Positions 24,101 through 36,480 are shown, counted from the first letter of the stretch. The stretch is DNA of 64,000 nt from Dictyophora rubrovolvata (GCA_029959195.1 CP114123.1:1798001-1862000); one strand, 5' to 3'. Numbers and translations: made by a program. Notes: generated from the letters alone by a model not told the origin.

Positions 24101-26512
24101 TCTGTCAGAAAGTAATATTTTGCTGATGTATGCCGATGGAAGGTCGAGAATGTGGGACTTGAAAACTCAAGAATTTTGGAGATCTATGGCCACTCATACG
24201 GCTTTGGAATTAGTCAGTCAAGGAGGATGGGTTCGGTTGTATGTATAAGAGATATTTATTGGTATTCTAGAAAATGACGTTTTCTCTAGTGATGCATCTT
24301 CAAAAGAACTTGGTCTTTCTACGACATCCTTGACGACACTGCCCAACTCTTGGATTTCGCATGATGCTGGTGTGTTTATTCAAAAATTTCGCACGTGGAC
24401 AGGTTTGTGAGAATATCATGTTATCAGGCACCACTTTGCTTTGCGATCTACACACATTGAACGATTTGATATACCCAATTGCCTCTTCGTATCAATTCAA
24501 AGACCCTCGAACACAAGAACCGGGTGTCGCTGCAAGTGAGAATGAATCTCGCGATGCCCTACCTAAGAAGAGTCCCGTTCGTTTGAAGTATATTAGGTCC
24601 CTCATAGCTGCTCTTCATACTCCTGGCCTCGACGAAGAGATTGATCGCGCTTGCCGAGAAAAATTAGGCATATACGAAAGTAAGACAACAATAGGTGTCT
24701 ATTGGTAAGAAACCTTTACCCAAAGGCTTTTGGGTCCTGACTAGATATTAGGTCGAATTGTATATCCATATCAAACAATGCACCTTCCATGGAACTTTGG
24801 CAAATATCACCAAGAATGACTGCTTCTAGACTAATGGCCCTCGTTGCCTTACTTAGGGCATTATCGAATTTCGAAGGTAATACAAATTTTAAGAATTATT
24901 ATATTATTATCGACTTATATACTTTTTTTTGAGAATATGAAATTTATGCAAATCAGGTTATCACGTTCTATGTAGCTGCACTATCCGATATTGTTGGACA
25001 ATCCTGGCAGTCGCCAAGCTTAGAGTTCCTAGCCCGGTACTGGTTTCATCATTCGCGTAAACATTACTTTCTTTTGCTGTTACTATTCTCCGTTTTTCAT
25101 GGTTACACAGAGGACATACGAATGGCTGCTAGAACACTTTTTGGATCTACGGTTATTCGTCAACCCGACACCGATATCATCATTTGGACTGAATTTTGGC
25201 AACACGAACGTGAGTGCCCTCTGACGTGAAGTATGAATTTGAATGCCTACTTAAATTATTTAGTGCCCTGTCTTCAACCTGATGCCGAGAAGCAGTCGAA
25301 TCATTCCGCACTGGCACTTCTGATCGCTGGGAATATAGCGATAGAGCGACACTCGGTCTTATCAACGAGGTCTGTCCATCGCAATGTTATGAGGCTAAAA
25401 CATCTTTCGAACAAATTATTATAGTACATTGACGGACATTGCAAAATCCATAACACTGTATTTGCACGACGAAGAATGCCCGCATCGAGCGTTGGTTATT
25501 GATTTGTGTTCACGCGGTTTCCAGATATGGCAAAATCATGTTGATGTGGTTGAAGTGTTGCGGTCATTGTTCGCTTTAGCCACCAGTGCAGATCGAGAAC
25601 GCAACGTTGCACCCCAAGCGCGCTCGGCTGTTTTGCAAATTGCATCAGGAAACACCCCATTGTTTATGACCACACTTTTATTAGATATTATGCATCCAAA
25701 ATCGGTACAACAGCGTAAATCAATCCTTCAGTTGGTAGCATTTCTCATCCGAAAAGTGAGTACCTGATTATTCATATAGCATATTTGACTCACTTGATAT
25801 GAATGCGTAATTGTAGAAGCCTTTGGTACTGTACCCCAATCTTCCGCGACTTGTGGAAGCAGTTGTCAAATCTCTTGATCCGTCTTCCTCTGGGGAGCGA
25901 AATGCGGTGTTTGATGCCGCCACAGAAATCTTGGCACAAGTGGTGAAATTGTAAGAAGGGCTCATATATTACCTAACGTGTTGATTTTCATCCAGTTTTG
26001 ATTACCGTTGCCTCCGTTTAGCTTTCCTTCCGCGGATTTCCATATGGCGACACAACGGCTATGTGTTGGAACAAGTGAAGGCGCGGTTATCATGTACGAT
26101 CTGAAGACAGCGACTCGTTTATACGTGCTTGAAGGACATAAGAAACAGATAGACATTTGCAGCTTTTCTCCGGACGGGCGAAGGCTTGTGACTGTTTCCG
26201 TAGAGGAAAGAGTTGCAAAAGTATGGAAGGTGGGATCTAGTTTTGTCAGCTTGTTCACACCGGGCGCTCCACCTCGACAAGGCCATTCCGGGTCGGATCC
26301 TTATCGATCGGTTCCATTTAACATTGGGGAAGGTACGAGCTATATATATTGTGGCGTGGTGACGTTCGTTCTGATTGTATTTTTCCTTTCCCCATTCTGT
26401 ATTAGTTAATCTTTCGCCGGCGGCAATTTTTGATCATGTCCGCATTGAGTGGCCCGGAGATCGAAGTGCACGGCTTAAAATAAAAGAGATCGCATTCACT
26501 TTCAATACATGA
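21197..26512 (+). CDS. Large WD40 protein resembling WDR7 / rabconnectin-3 beta
   Basis: Likely a scaffold acting on the vacuolar ATPase and endosomal traffic, as WDR7 does. The 5' exon (ATG 21197) encodes LTNWGFGENELRDARVPPG and a WD-like strand VGCTDGSVFIFHAQ, then a 150-residue Ser/Pro-rich linker. Some fifteen further exons follow: SGLCVASIDLNNPPYFQPPP; LEGSQARIRILDFNVKMIRG; VGGLDDGGIALWQF; CTSGDGTVVAINLPN; LLMYADGRSRMWDLKTQEFW; then an alpha-helical repeat region (SRLMALVALLRALSNF, LLLDIMHPKSVQQRKSILQL). The C-terminus returns to WD repeats: ATQRLCVGTSEGAVIMYDLK, then HKKQIDICSFSPDGRRLVTV. Stop at 26510-26512. The layout WD / helical / WD at the C-end fits WDR7. The N-terminus looks short: the usual first WD repeats are missing, and the divergent neighbour leaves no room for them. 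Confidence 0.72.
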
Positions 26513-27151
26513 AAGAGAAAGAGAAGAATATGTCAGGGGTTCCTTCTCTTTTTCTTCTTCTTAATTCCCGTGCAGTCTTATTATGATGTTTATAAATGAT
26601 TCCGTGTACATGTGGAATTTCCTTTAATTGTAATTTTCAAATATGGCCCCCAAGTTTGATCAGCAGATCTGGCATTTGCGCGTTAGGGACCAGGTCGAAT
26701 GACCCGGAGATACTCGTATTGATTAGACGATCAAAATCTGAGAAGCGATACAAATGTGCACGGGCAACTGGAATCAGAAGAGGCAGAAAAAGCCTAATCA
26801 TGCAGCTATCCGACAATATCTAACCAATTACGTGCTTTCTGCACCAAAATTGACCTCAACTTCGCAATGATACTGGTACCTATCCCGAATTTGTCATTGT
26901 TCTCTTGACTCTCATTGGCAGCCTTGTTACTACCTTTCGGAAGTATTGAGCACTGGCGGCAGGTACACGTTCGCTGTTCCATTAGGTGAAGGGAACAAAT
27001 AAAACATATAGGGCCGGTGGTCAGATTGATTTCCTTCCCTGTGGGAGATTTTCCGTCAGCACTCCTTTTTTTCACTCAGTTTCCCATTTAACACGCCACT
27101 TCACCCCACCTCGGCCCCAGTGTATTATTCTTCCCCTTCCCCCTCCCCGCT
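26513..27151. promoter_or_regulatory. Intergenic region with pyrimidine-rich SUR2 promoter
   Basis: About 640 bases. The last 70 before the SUR2 ATG are strongly C/T-rich on the plus strand (27085-27147), a common leader of well-expressed fungal genes. A short minus-strand open frame at 26806-27075 has no recognisable features and is not called. Confidence 0.5.
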
Positions 27152-28219
27152 ATGGCGTTGAACTCAACACAAATCGCCACCGATTTCCCTTGGTATCATA
27201 TAACGAGGGAATCAGTGGTACCACACATCTCAGACCAAATCTTAATCCTCATAGCCCCGATCATCGAATATTGGATCGTCTCTCTCGCGTTCCATCTGCT
27301 GGACGTCTCAGGATGGGATTCGTTAGAGAAATATCGTGTCCAACCATCTGCCGAAATCCTGAAAAAGAATCTTGCCACAAAGCGCGAAGTCGTCGAAACC
27401 GTCATGAAGATGCAAATCTTGCAGACTGCGTTCGGATACATGTGGGTTCGCCTAGTTGATGGAGATCCGATTATACCGAACTATGCGGTGGAAATGCGTG
27501 AGATGGAGTTATTGTGGGTGAACAGGCTTGCTAGTTGGTTCGGGACGCATTTTGCTGCGGAGTTCATGAGAATGAGTGGGGTTAACCTTGGTTACGTTAT
27601 GTATTGGTGGGTGTATCCCCTTGGTCAACTAGCCATTGGCATGTGAGTATTATGAGGAATCTTCTTGGTGTGGAAGTGTTGCTAACCGAACGGAATCATT
27701 CTTTAGGGCCGTTCTCGACACCTACCAATACTTCGTTCATCGAACCATGCACGAGGTGCCCTTCCTATACAGACACCTTCACTCCGTCCACCATCGTCAA
27801 TATGTTCCGTATGCTTACGGGAGTCAATACAATCATCCGTTCGAAGGTGCCATTGTAGATGGACTCAGCGCCATCGTCTCATCATCAGCTGCGAGGATGT
27901 CTGATAGACAGGCATTAGTCTTTTTCTTAATTGTCACATACAAGGGAATCGAAGACCACTGCGGCTACCAATTCCCATGGCATCCGCTGCGGTTCCTCAC
28001 AGACAATGACTCACTTTTCCACGAAATTCACCATCAGGTTTGTTCTTTTTTTGACCGCCTTCTTGAGAAACTTGACTAATGGGAGTGCGATATCAGAGCT
28101 TGGGCCTCAAATCGAACTTTTCTCAGCCGCTATTCGTGTTTTGGGATCGATTACTCGGAACGTACATGTCAGCCGAAGAATTCGAGACCAGAAAGGCCGC
28201 TAAAATCAAGAAAAACTAA
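27152..28219 (+). CDS. SUR2: Sphinganine C4-hydroxylase (SUR2-type fatty acid hydroxylase)
   Basis: Membrane-bound di-iron hydroxylase that turns dihydrosphingosine into phytosphingosine in the ER. Three exons: 27152-27642, 27707-28037, 28097-28219. Transmembrane helices are visible around ILILIAPIIEYWIVSLAF and in the GYVMYWWVYPLGQLAIGM segment. The histidine clusters of the family are all present: HR in YQYFVHRTMHE, HSVHHRQ, and HEIHH in LFHEIHHQ. After the last intron the tail reads SLGLKSNFSQPLFVFWDRL and ends EFETRKAAKIKKN, with a lysine-rich C-terminus suited to ER retention. About 314 residues, intact. C-5 sterol desaturase relatives share the His boxes, but the sequence between boxes fits SUR2 better. 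Confidence 0.9.
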
Positions 28220-29604
28220 AATTGACTGTCATTTTATATTATAGATTAGCATTCCTGGCTCATTCATTTATACTGGACGTGTATTTACCATATAACATAT
28301 TTACAACATAACTTATACGGATATTTGCGAACGTGCGTGAAGATCGTTTTCAAAAGGGCTGAACCGGACCGCATGCGCAATAGGTCATGGACGCTGGGAT
28401 CGCCACAGCCCCATTCGAAATTAGCATGGTCGGCGGTGTTTTTCTGAGCGAATCGTTGACAGACTTTCTAATCGACTAGCAATTGGACCTCTTCGCCTGC
28501 GAAGGAGACGAGCTGTGCCAGTCTTTTAAGGATACTGTTCCAGAATGAATAAATGAATTTGGAGCCAAGCTATGAATCTTACTACAAATTATTTTAGCTG
28601 GTTTGTCTTCGAATTGAACCAGACATTATAGACGCTGCGGGGATGGAGTCCGTGTCAATTAATCATAGATTTATTGTACAAATGCTGTACATACCCACAA
28701 CATACCCACTAGCATGCACATGATGTTGCCTTGGCTTATTTTCTTACAGGGACGATTACCAGAAAGCAGTGCAGTGTAAAACAATATAGACAGATACACG
28801 AGGCAGAAAAATTCTTATTTGTGAAAGGACTGAAATTAGTGTCCCCGGCACATATAGCCGAGGTGGCGTTTCTGTCCCGCTTTTAGTCGCGCCGCCAGAT
28901 GATGCGTGCCGGGTGTGTCGGCAGAGAAGCCTTGTGTCATCGGGTTCTGAATATGTATCGTCCGGCGTGTACATGCCCCGGTCTCTTCGATCTACACCAC
29001 TCAGCTCTCAGATCTTTATCACATTAGGAGCTGTATATGAATGAAGCGGGATTCACTGTCTACCGGAAGACTATTCGAATTGAAAATAAATGTTCTATCG
29101 GAGAACACGGACTGATTCTTTTCCGAACACATCCATGCCATGGCTCATCTGGCAGAAACAACAACGAAGATAAATCTCTCGGCTTCCGGGCTATGGCTGT
29201 ACTGATACTCTCTTCATCCAATAGGCTGTAGTCATACGTGGGTTTTTCTTTCTTTTCAGCGAATCGCAAAGCAGTCTCATGTCTCCCAAACCAAGCTCTC
29301 TTCTTGTATGACGCTTCCAAGTCGCTTTTCTCGATTTTGATATAGGAGGAGTCATTATGATGCCACCAATATGAGTCTAGCTCACGGCGCTATTTGATCA
29401 TCTGCTACATACGCCTGCATTCTAATCATACGCAGTTATCGGTCCGTAATCCTGGACCTGCCTCCGTCTCATTTGGAGAGCATAAATAAGGCCAGGGAAT
29501 CCATGGTCCTTTCCTCTCTTCATTCTCTTGCTCGCTGCTGATTGACGGAAACGCTCTATATAACAATCTCATCTCACTTTTCAAAACTCCCACCACGGGG
29601 ACCA
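28220..29604. other. Intergenic region with TATA box near its 3' end
   Basis: No supported gene over about 1.4 kb. A CTATATAAC box at about 29555 lies some 50 bases before the ATG at 29605; the same TATA context precedes the paralogue at 35331. Confidence 0.5.
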
Positions 29605-30167
29605 ATGTCGTCGACTAGCTTTGCTACTAGCATGACTGGGCACAGTGCTGGTCTTTCATCGGTCATCATAATGGGTTTGGTGTTATGCCCCAGTGAGTGC
29701 TAAACCTGGCCCTCAGGTTCGGGTGGAAAAAAAATCACCCACGACCTTTATCTGCATCTGTAGTTCTCTTTCTTGCACTGATAGTAGGATTTTGCGTCGT
29801 CTCGCGAAGGGGCAAGAACTGCTGCTTTCCTAAGCCTAGCGACAGACTGGATGTAGAAGCTCGACCCGGAGGACATTTTACCACCGAAGGAACCTCTGCT
29901 CACCGTGGTGGGAGGGGTACTACTAGTACACGTGCTAGAAATTGCTGGCCGTCGTCATCATCAGCGTGTCGCTCTTATCCTCACAAAACACAAACCAATT
30001 CTCCGACTCTCATGATTGATCGTGTTCCCACTTGGGATCTGTTACCGATAACAAGAATTATATCCACTATGGACCCCGGTGTTTTCTCAGCCACCCCCTC
30101 TTCTTATCTACCTCCTGCGTTACCTACAGTGCCACCTGATGTACATTTGTCGCGAGACAACTTATGA
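29605..30167 (+). CDS. Small single-pass membrane protein, copy 1 of a three-copy family
   Basis: Unrecognised family. Two exons, 29605-29692 and 29764-30167, give 163 residues. The N-terminus (MSSTSFATSMTGHSAGLSS) is short and polar. A single hydrophobic helix spans the splice site (VIIMGLVLCP, ILFLALIVGFCVV) and is followed by a basic, Cys-containing stop-transfer (SRRGKNCCFPK). The tail has the family signature RLDVEARPGG and a long Ser/Thr/Pro-rich end. This topology suggests a plasma-membrane or vesicle protein with a cytosolic tail. Two related loci lie at 35331 and 36145, sharing the promoter layout, the first-intron start and the (L/V)D(V/A)(E/K)(A/T)(R/S)PG signature. This is the only copy with a complete membrane helix. 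Confidence 0.6.
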
Positions 30168-30395
30168 ACCTAGTTCATTTGGTTCAATAATTCGGTGGTA
30201 GCTTAAGGTTAATGCATTTTTGACAATCTTTGCATGACTCTTTTGAAATACCCTGCTTCATTGACGCATATCATTAAATACATATTATCTAGTTCATGTT
30301 GTAAGATACTAATAGACACAATTATTTTGTTTCAAAAGAGAGGACCCAGGCTTTACGAGCACTTAATAGTTTATGTAAACAATGACTCGAGACTA

Positions 30396-30872
30396 GGGGA
30401 GGAGAAATAGCAGGCCCGGGATAGGAAGAGATATATCATGGAATGAGGAGTTACCGGAGCCACGCGGGAATGCACTGATACCGTTAATGAACGGTAGCGT
30501 TGCACACGGTACCGAATTATTATACGACCTGCTGTTGTCGATCCTGTATATGGGGGGTGCGGGTTTCGTACATATATCAAGCCTCGATAAATCTGCGCTT
30601 TTTGGGAGCTTGAATGGTGTCCTAAACGTCCGTTGAGTGTCGGTAGGTGGCATCGGCATTGTACTTGCATTGTACTTTCATTGTCTCAAAAGGTTCGCCG
30701 CCGAGCTTTTTGGGGTCGTAGTTTGACACAGAACACTGAAAGATCCGCGCATGGTAGGAGTCTGGGGAGTGAATGCCATTTCACTAGTGTACAGATCCCA
30801 TCTGTCTGGATGCGTTCGCGGGTCAAAAAAAACAAAGGAGTGAATACCCGAAACAGTTGGAAAGTCAGCCAT
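30396..30872 (-). pseudogene. Proline-rich open frame with one internal TGA
   Basis: A minus-strand ATG at 30872 in good context (GGCCATGGC) opens a frame of about 159 codons. It reads MADFPTVSGIHSFVFFDPRT, then FTPQTPTMRGSF, and after one in-frame TGA near 30678 continues as MPMPPTDTQRTFRTPFKLPK and FPRGSGNSSFHDISLPIPG. No intron removes the stop. Protein-like composition suggests a recently broken gene or an assembly error. Family unknown. Confidence 0.35.
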
Positions 30873-31900
30873 GGCCTACCACGATGTTTAAAACAGTGTG
30901 ACTGGAGCAAGTATTTGGGCGTTGGGTATCGACAAAGGTTATGCGGTCATATTTTCAAAGTCTTCAAGTAAATCAAAAGGTTCCGTAACGTGATATATGT
31001 ATATGTAGGTGCTTTCTTTGTTCCGGTCGTGCAAAGCATTCCAATCATGTGAGGAATGTCGATGAGTGCGCAAGGCAAACTGTATTGGCTTGGTGATGAA
31101 CGGCGAATTGAATTTCCAACAAGACAGCTTTCTATCAAATTTGCCATACGCAAAAGAATGGTATTCATTGAATCATGGATGTTGTAGGGTCCTGGAGGCG
31201 CAGCAGGAGGGATGTGGTATCAACATATGATTGGTGACAATGCTGTGCCAAAAAACCGCTCAGAATATTTCGCCAATAGGAAAGGAGTAGCACGGAAGAA
31301 AGAAAAGACACAAGAGACAGAAATGACAGGAAATGACTTAGTTGCGCAGTCGACGTTCTTCTGGTGGAAGGGGACGACGCCGACGGCAAGACGCGGCACA
31401 CACATTGCCGAGGCCAGCTTTGTCTGGTCCCGCAGCTTGAAATTATACGGTCCAAAGTTGCATCAAAGATATGAGATAGTTTTGGGTCGAGAAATAGCTG
31501 AAAACATATCAAATGATTAAATGTGCGTCTGTACACATGCTACCGTTTTTTCTGACATGGCCAAGGCATGGCGGTATTATCTGGGCATGATGATATTGGC
31601 ATGAATTTCTGTCATCCCAGACAAGTTCAAGTGGGTAGGCACTTCCCTGAATTCCCTTGTTCGCCGTGACAGAAACTACGACGGTCTATGTCTTCAAAAT
31701 TCGCCCGGACCTCCAACAGACTAGCCTGAGTAATGTCGGTTACCTGACCCTGTAAATAAGAGTGTTGTCATTATAAGAAATAATTGTCAACCAGATTGTC
31801 TTGCTTCACTGCTGCAATGATTGTTCGCAAATGGGGTACTTGGGCCGATGGCAAACTCCGGCTTACTTGCCGCTGACGAAAGATTCCTCGTGTTGTGCTC
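30873..31900. other. Unresolved region upstream of VPS33
   Basis: About 1 kb in which both strands have medium open frames (minus 31165-31536, plus 31212-31520) but neither shows paired splice sites or a family match. It may contain exons of the broken minus-strand frame ending at 30396. The promoter of VPS33 should lie just before 31901. Confidence 0.35.
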
Positions 31901-34479
31901 ATGTCCACCTCCGGAACAGTGACTTCTACGGCCAATATCTCTAATGACAGTCTGGACACATCCTTGCTAAAGGAAGTATCGCGACGTTCTTTGGTAGATG
32001 CTCTGAACTCCGTCAATGGTGCAAAAACTCTTGTACTCGATCCTTCAACAGCTGGACCATTGGGTCTTGTTGCCGAGGTGTCGTTGTTCAAAGTATGTGT
32101 CAATTTTTGTGTCTTCTCGAGTAAAGCTCACATGGTTCTGTAGGACCATGGGATAGATAAAATGTTTTGGCTGGAAGAAGGACCCCTTGTTTCTTCAACA
32201 ACGAACATTGTCTATCTCTGTCGACCGCTCGTCAAGTGGTTAAAGATTATCGCTAGTAAATTTTTTCCGTCCGCGTCGAACGCTACTTGCTAACGTTTCT
32301 TCTTTGAGAGACCAGATTAAAGGACATGCTCAAGCCAATCCACCACTAAAACATAACTATACGATCCTTCTAATTCCTAGAGTGTCTACACTTGCTACGC
32401 GGATACTTGAAGAAGAAGGCGTCCTGGGAGACGTCACACTTTCATCTTATGATCTTCAATTCATCACTCTAGAAGAGGATGTGATATCTCTTGAATATGA
32501 AACTGCATTCAAAGAGATCTGGGTGGTAAATATTCCGTTTCTTTATCTTTCTCGGTCTGTTCTTTCGTTCTGACAAAAAACTCGTGTCTCATAGGACGGT
32601 GATGAAACAGCTTTATACGATTCTGCTCAAGCGTTGTTCAAACTGCAAAGATTATACGGTTCAATCCCTCGAATAATAGGAAAAGGCGACAAAGCTGCTG
32701 TAAGGAATGCTACATTAGGTTTCAAAGACTCGAGCGATCCGCTAAAATATCATAAACTTAGCGACTATGTCAGCTATTTCAGAAGATTTCACCTACTGGA
32801 CCCACCTTTCCTAACTCTTCTGTACCCTCCTTTGATAAAATCGACGGATTAATCATTATAGACCGTCAGGTTGACCTGTTAACTCCACTGCTGACGCAAC
32901 TCACATACGAGGGTTTTATCGACGAAATGATGGAAATCAAAAATGGTTAGTTGTTCTTTTTCATATCATTACAATTGACAATCAAATTCCTTTTTCTCTT
33001 CGTTCAGCGAACGTTGAAGTACCTGCTTCTCTCCTTGCTCCTGCTAACCAAAACCCTGCCCAAACCTCTGGGACATCGACGGCTACACCCGCAGTGATAC
33101 AGCGTGACAACAAAGAAAAGAAGAAGAAATATCTACTCAGCTCAGCAACCGACCCGCTTTTAGCCGAGTTAAGAGACTTGAACTTTGCTCAGATTGGGAG
33201 AAAGCTTAGTAAAGTTGCGCGGCGGCTAGACGAAGATTACAAGGTACGTGTTGGGTCATTTCGGTGTTTATCAAATGAATTTGGGATGTGTATCTTATTC
33301 TTATTCATATTAGAGTCGCTTGAAAGCGAAGACCGTTGCTCAATTGAAAGAGTTCGTTGGAAAACTGGGAGGCTTGCAGACGGAACATCAGGCCCTGAAA
33401 GTCCGTAAGTCTGCGCGCGTTATGTCTTCAGGCTACCCCGTCTGATTTGAATGCTAGATACCGGATTGTCTGAGATACTCTTGCCGTTGACGAAAACGGA
33501 TTTCTTCAATGCGTCGTTGGAAATACAGCAAAGTCGGTGACCTTTTTTCTTAGTGCAAAGGGATTGAACGTTGATCTTGTTTAGACCTTTTGTCATCGTA
33601 TGATGTACCAGCTCAGCTAAATGCCATTGAAGAACTGCTGGCCCAAGAGGCACCAGAACATGTTGTTCTGCGTTTGCTATGTCTAGCATCACTAACCTCC
33701 GGTGGTATCAAACTCAAGACCCTCGAAAGCCTAAAGCGAGAGATACTACAAACGTACGGATATGATCGTATTGGTCAACTACTTAATCTCGCCCCATTAT
33801 CGCTCTTGAATCCTCCACCTCCTTCACAAAAAAACGCCAAGTTCCCTTTTACACAGCTACGCAAGCAGTTACGGCTCGTAGTAGAAGACCAAGATTACCA
33901 GCCGCCAAATGCGGCTGATGCTACTACGTCGGATGGGCCTGAGCGTGCGGAAGATCGGGACATATCATATACATACTCTGGTTATGCCCCATTAAGCTGT
34001 CGGTTGGTTCAATGTATCGCGCAGAAAGGTGGAGTACTTGCGCCTCTGATCACTAAATCAAGCGAAGGAGAGGATATACGAGCACCTGCTCATCCGATTT
34101 TAAGCTGGAAAGGATTCGACGATGTTGCTACTTTGCTTCCTGGAGAAACGGTAGATGTAATCCTCCAAGGTCAGTACTTTTGTTGTTTTGATGAGTATGT
34201 AAGCTCACAAGCACAACACTGAAGAAGGTCAAACGTCGTATTCAAGATCTTTGACTAAGAACGACGGCATGACTACAATTGTGTTTTTCTTGGGTGGTTG
34301 TACTTATACCGAGATTGCGGCTCTTCGTTGGATGAGTCGCCAAACTAAAGGTACGAGTGGTTATGCGAGCTCGGCGATTTTGGGTTTCTAATCTCTTGTT
34401 CCTTTTTTTAGGACGGAAGTTTTTGATTGCGACAACTGGTATCATAAATGGAAATACGCTTATGGATGCATTTAAATGA
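31901..34479 (+). CDS. VPS33: VPS33, Sec1/Munc18 subunit of HOPS and CORVET
   Basis: SM-family protein that clasps SNAREs for vacuole and endosome fusion. The ATG at 31901 is chosen because it is the first ATG in frame with LLKEVSRRSLVDALNSVNGA, GAKTLVLDPSTAGPLGLVAE. Further exons: HGIDKMFWLEEGPLVSSTTN; HNYTILLIPRVSTLATRI; ALFKLQRLYGSIPRIIGKGD; then, after an intron removing 32701-32780, SFDKIDGLIIIDRQVDLLTP, the hallmark SM motif. Later: LLSSATDPLLAELRDLNFAQ; DTGLSEILLPLTKTDFFN; LLCLASLTSGGIKLKTLESL; YAPLSCRLVQCIAQKGG; and the C-terminal VFFLGGCTYTEIAALRWMS with KFLIATTGIINGNTLMDAF. Stop at 34477-34479. About nine introns, intact, near 680 residues, the usual length. Confidence 0.95.
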
Positions 34480-35330
34480 CGTTTCTTTAATCCTTTATTT
34501 TGAAGGGGGTATACGTGTTAATTGACGTTTGAATGGTTGGTTATATTCAAATTATCTCCAATATTGTGGAACTTCGAAAATTCCTCCAGAAGTATATATT
34601 AATATCTGAACGTAATACCGACTTTCCCGAGAACATCTGTTGAAGGGTTCGATCACTGAAACCTCCTAGTACTGGCTGCGAGGTTGTGTGTGGTTGGTCG
34701 CCCGCTATTACTGCAGCAGTATCCCCATGCAGAATTATACTCGCACTTGTCGTTTTGGGGACATGCTTCGCCATAGCTTTAGCTTCACTACCGGGGAAAT
34801 CCTTTCCTGTCAAATGCTTCAAGTCACGAATGATGTTATCATATAAAGCCCGATGTGAACAAGCAACTCAAACCTTGTTGTCTGAATCTCTGCAACGCAG
34901 AAAACTCACTAAATTAGAACATGAGCAATAAAGAAGATCGTGCAAGGACTCGTGAACAGCGTCGGAAGGAGCCTGTATCGTCGCCGGCGTGACGCTCAGT
35001 GTTACCAGTAACGACTATCCGCTTGCATCTTTCACAGGAAATATCCTTTGATGTAGGGGGAGTTGTTGGTCTCGATATAAATTAACTTTTATTTAGAGAA
35101 TCCAACAATGGTCCGCCCATCCCATGTGCTTGTCATAGTAAATGATTCTGGTTTACGTTGACATCGACATCGCGTCCATTCTGCTGCTGTTAAAACAGCA
35201 CGAACCGCCAACGTTCACAGATACCTTCATTGCTCTTGCTTGCTTCTGACAAAAACACTATATAACATTCTATCCCGCTTTGGAATCACCTACATCGGGA
35301 TCACCTAAAGGCGGAGTCACGCCAACCACC
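34480..35330. other. Intergenic region with weak coding-like frames
   Basis: A minus-strand frame at 34547-34822 reads HLTGKDFPGSEAKAMAKHVP and ILHGDTAAVIAGDQPHTTSQ and looks protein-like; the plus strand opposite is also open (34686-34931). Neither could be extended into a multi-exon gene. From about 35040 on, the sequence is duplicated at about 35920-36140, forming the 5' region of the small-gene family. Confidence 0.35.
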
Positions 35331-35653
35331 ATGGCAGGTATTGTATTAGGATATAGTGAGTGATAAACCTAGTTTTGGCACGGGAGTAGCAGCACTCACT
35401 ACTATTTTACGCGTCTAGTTTAGGGCGCTGTACCGCCATACTACAGAATAAGAATTGCCGTCTTCCTTGCAGACCTACCAAGCTCAAATTGGATGCGGAA
35501 ACCTCACCTGGACGTTCGACAGTCACCAAACAGACCGCTGCTCAGACTCAGGCTGACCATGAGGAACTCAAAGCTGGACCTGCGCTTAGAAGTTGCTATC
35601 ATCGTCTTTTCAAGCCGACAAGTGATTCTTTGGCACTCATTGTTGATTATTAA
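35331..35653 (+). pseudogene. Small gene family copy 2, probably decayed
   Basis: A TATA box (TATATAAC, 35259-35266) lies 65 bases before an ATG at 35331 (MAGIVLGY), followed by a donor in the same context as copies 1 and 3 (GTGAGTGATAAACCTAG). Downstream, KNCRLPCRPTKLKLDAETSP and QTAAQTQADHEELKAG match the copy 1 signature, and the frame ends at 35653. The sequence joining the two (around 35403-35440) does not read through in one phase and lacks the membrane helix of copy 1. I infer a decaying or strongly shortened paralogue. Confidence 0.45.
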
Positions 35654-36144
35654 CTTCTGAGTTTTTGAAATATAAACTCGTCTAACATGCGCTGCAGGAG
35701 ACCCGCCTGGCACTTCCCCCGTGATTTCCGGCTCATCCTATCAGGTTCTTCTTGCACCGCCACTAGCGACAGCGCCGCGGATGCAGCAGACGAGGCTGAA
35801 TGTCTCTTCTCAGACTAAACTGAATCGAGCTCCGTCACTCTGATGTCGTTTCAGGTCAATCTACTCCTTGGACCCGGTTCTAATCTTGCACAGGAAAATG
35901 TTACTTACGGAGATGCCATTGGTCTTTAAATTAAATCTACCTTTTTTTTTCGAATATCTGATTATTCGCTCATGCCATGCGTTCATCCTCACTGGTTTTC
36001 GTTGACGTCGACATCGCATTCATTCTACCACTCTTAAAAGCACGAACCGCCAACATTTACAGCCTTCTCCCCACCTGCTCGCTGCTGGCGGGAACGCCTC
36101 GTATCGTCTTATCTCGCTTCGAAATCACTCATCATAGAGGTCAA

Positions 36145-36480
36145 ATGTCTTCACCTAGCTTGCCTAATATTCCTGAAAACGGAGGTCATCACGGGCTCTC
36201 GACCACAGCCAAATATTGCATTCTTTTTGGATGTGGTAAGTGATAGGCCTGGTTTTGGCACGGGGCTCATTAATCTTTTTCATGTCTACTTATTATCTTT
36301 TTGATACTATTAACATGGTGTCTCTCGGGTTGTCCTTGTCGTTATAATTTCAAACCTACTAGTATCATACCAGTGGATGTGAAGGCTTCACCCGGACGTT
36401 CCGAGTCAGCAGTTACCGGACAAACCCCTGCTCAGACTCAGACCGAACAAAGTACAGAGTCATTTTCCGGCACTCACTGA
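36145..36480 (+). CDS. Small gene family copy 3, membrane helix lost
   Basis: ATG at 36145: MSSPSLPNIPENGGHHGLST, then AKYCILFGC up to a donor GTAAGTGATAGGCCTGG shared with copy 2. With an acceptor at CATACCAG (about 36374) the second exon gives VDVKASPGRSESAVTGQ and AQTQTEQSTESFSGTH, stopping at 36480. The product would be only about 65 residues, lacking the hydrophobic segment of copy 1. The intron between still holds remnants resembling that lost exon part. It may be expressed as a short soluble peptide or may be non-functional. The upstream 150 bases are clearly duplicated from the region before copy 2. Confidence 0.4.

Noticed and set aside
31165-31536. Minus-strand Ser/Leu-rich frame upstream of VPS33
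   Set aside because: No ATG context, family pattern or splice partners; kept only as part of the unresolved region.
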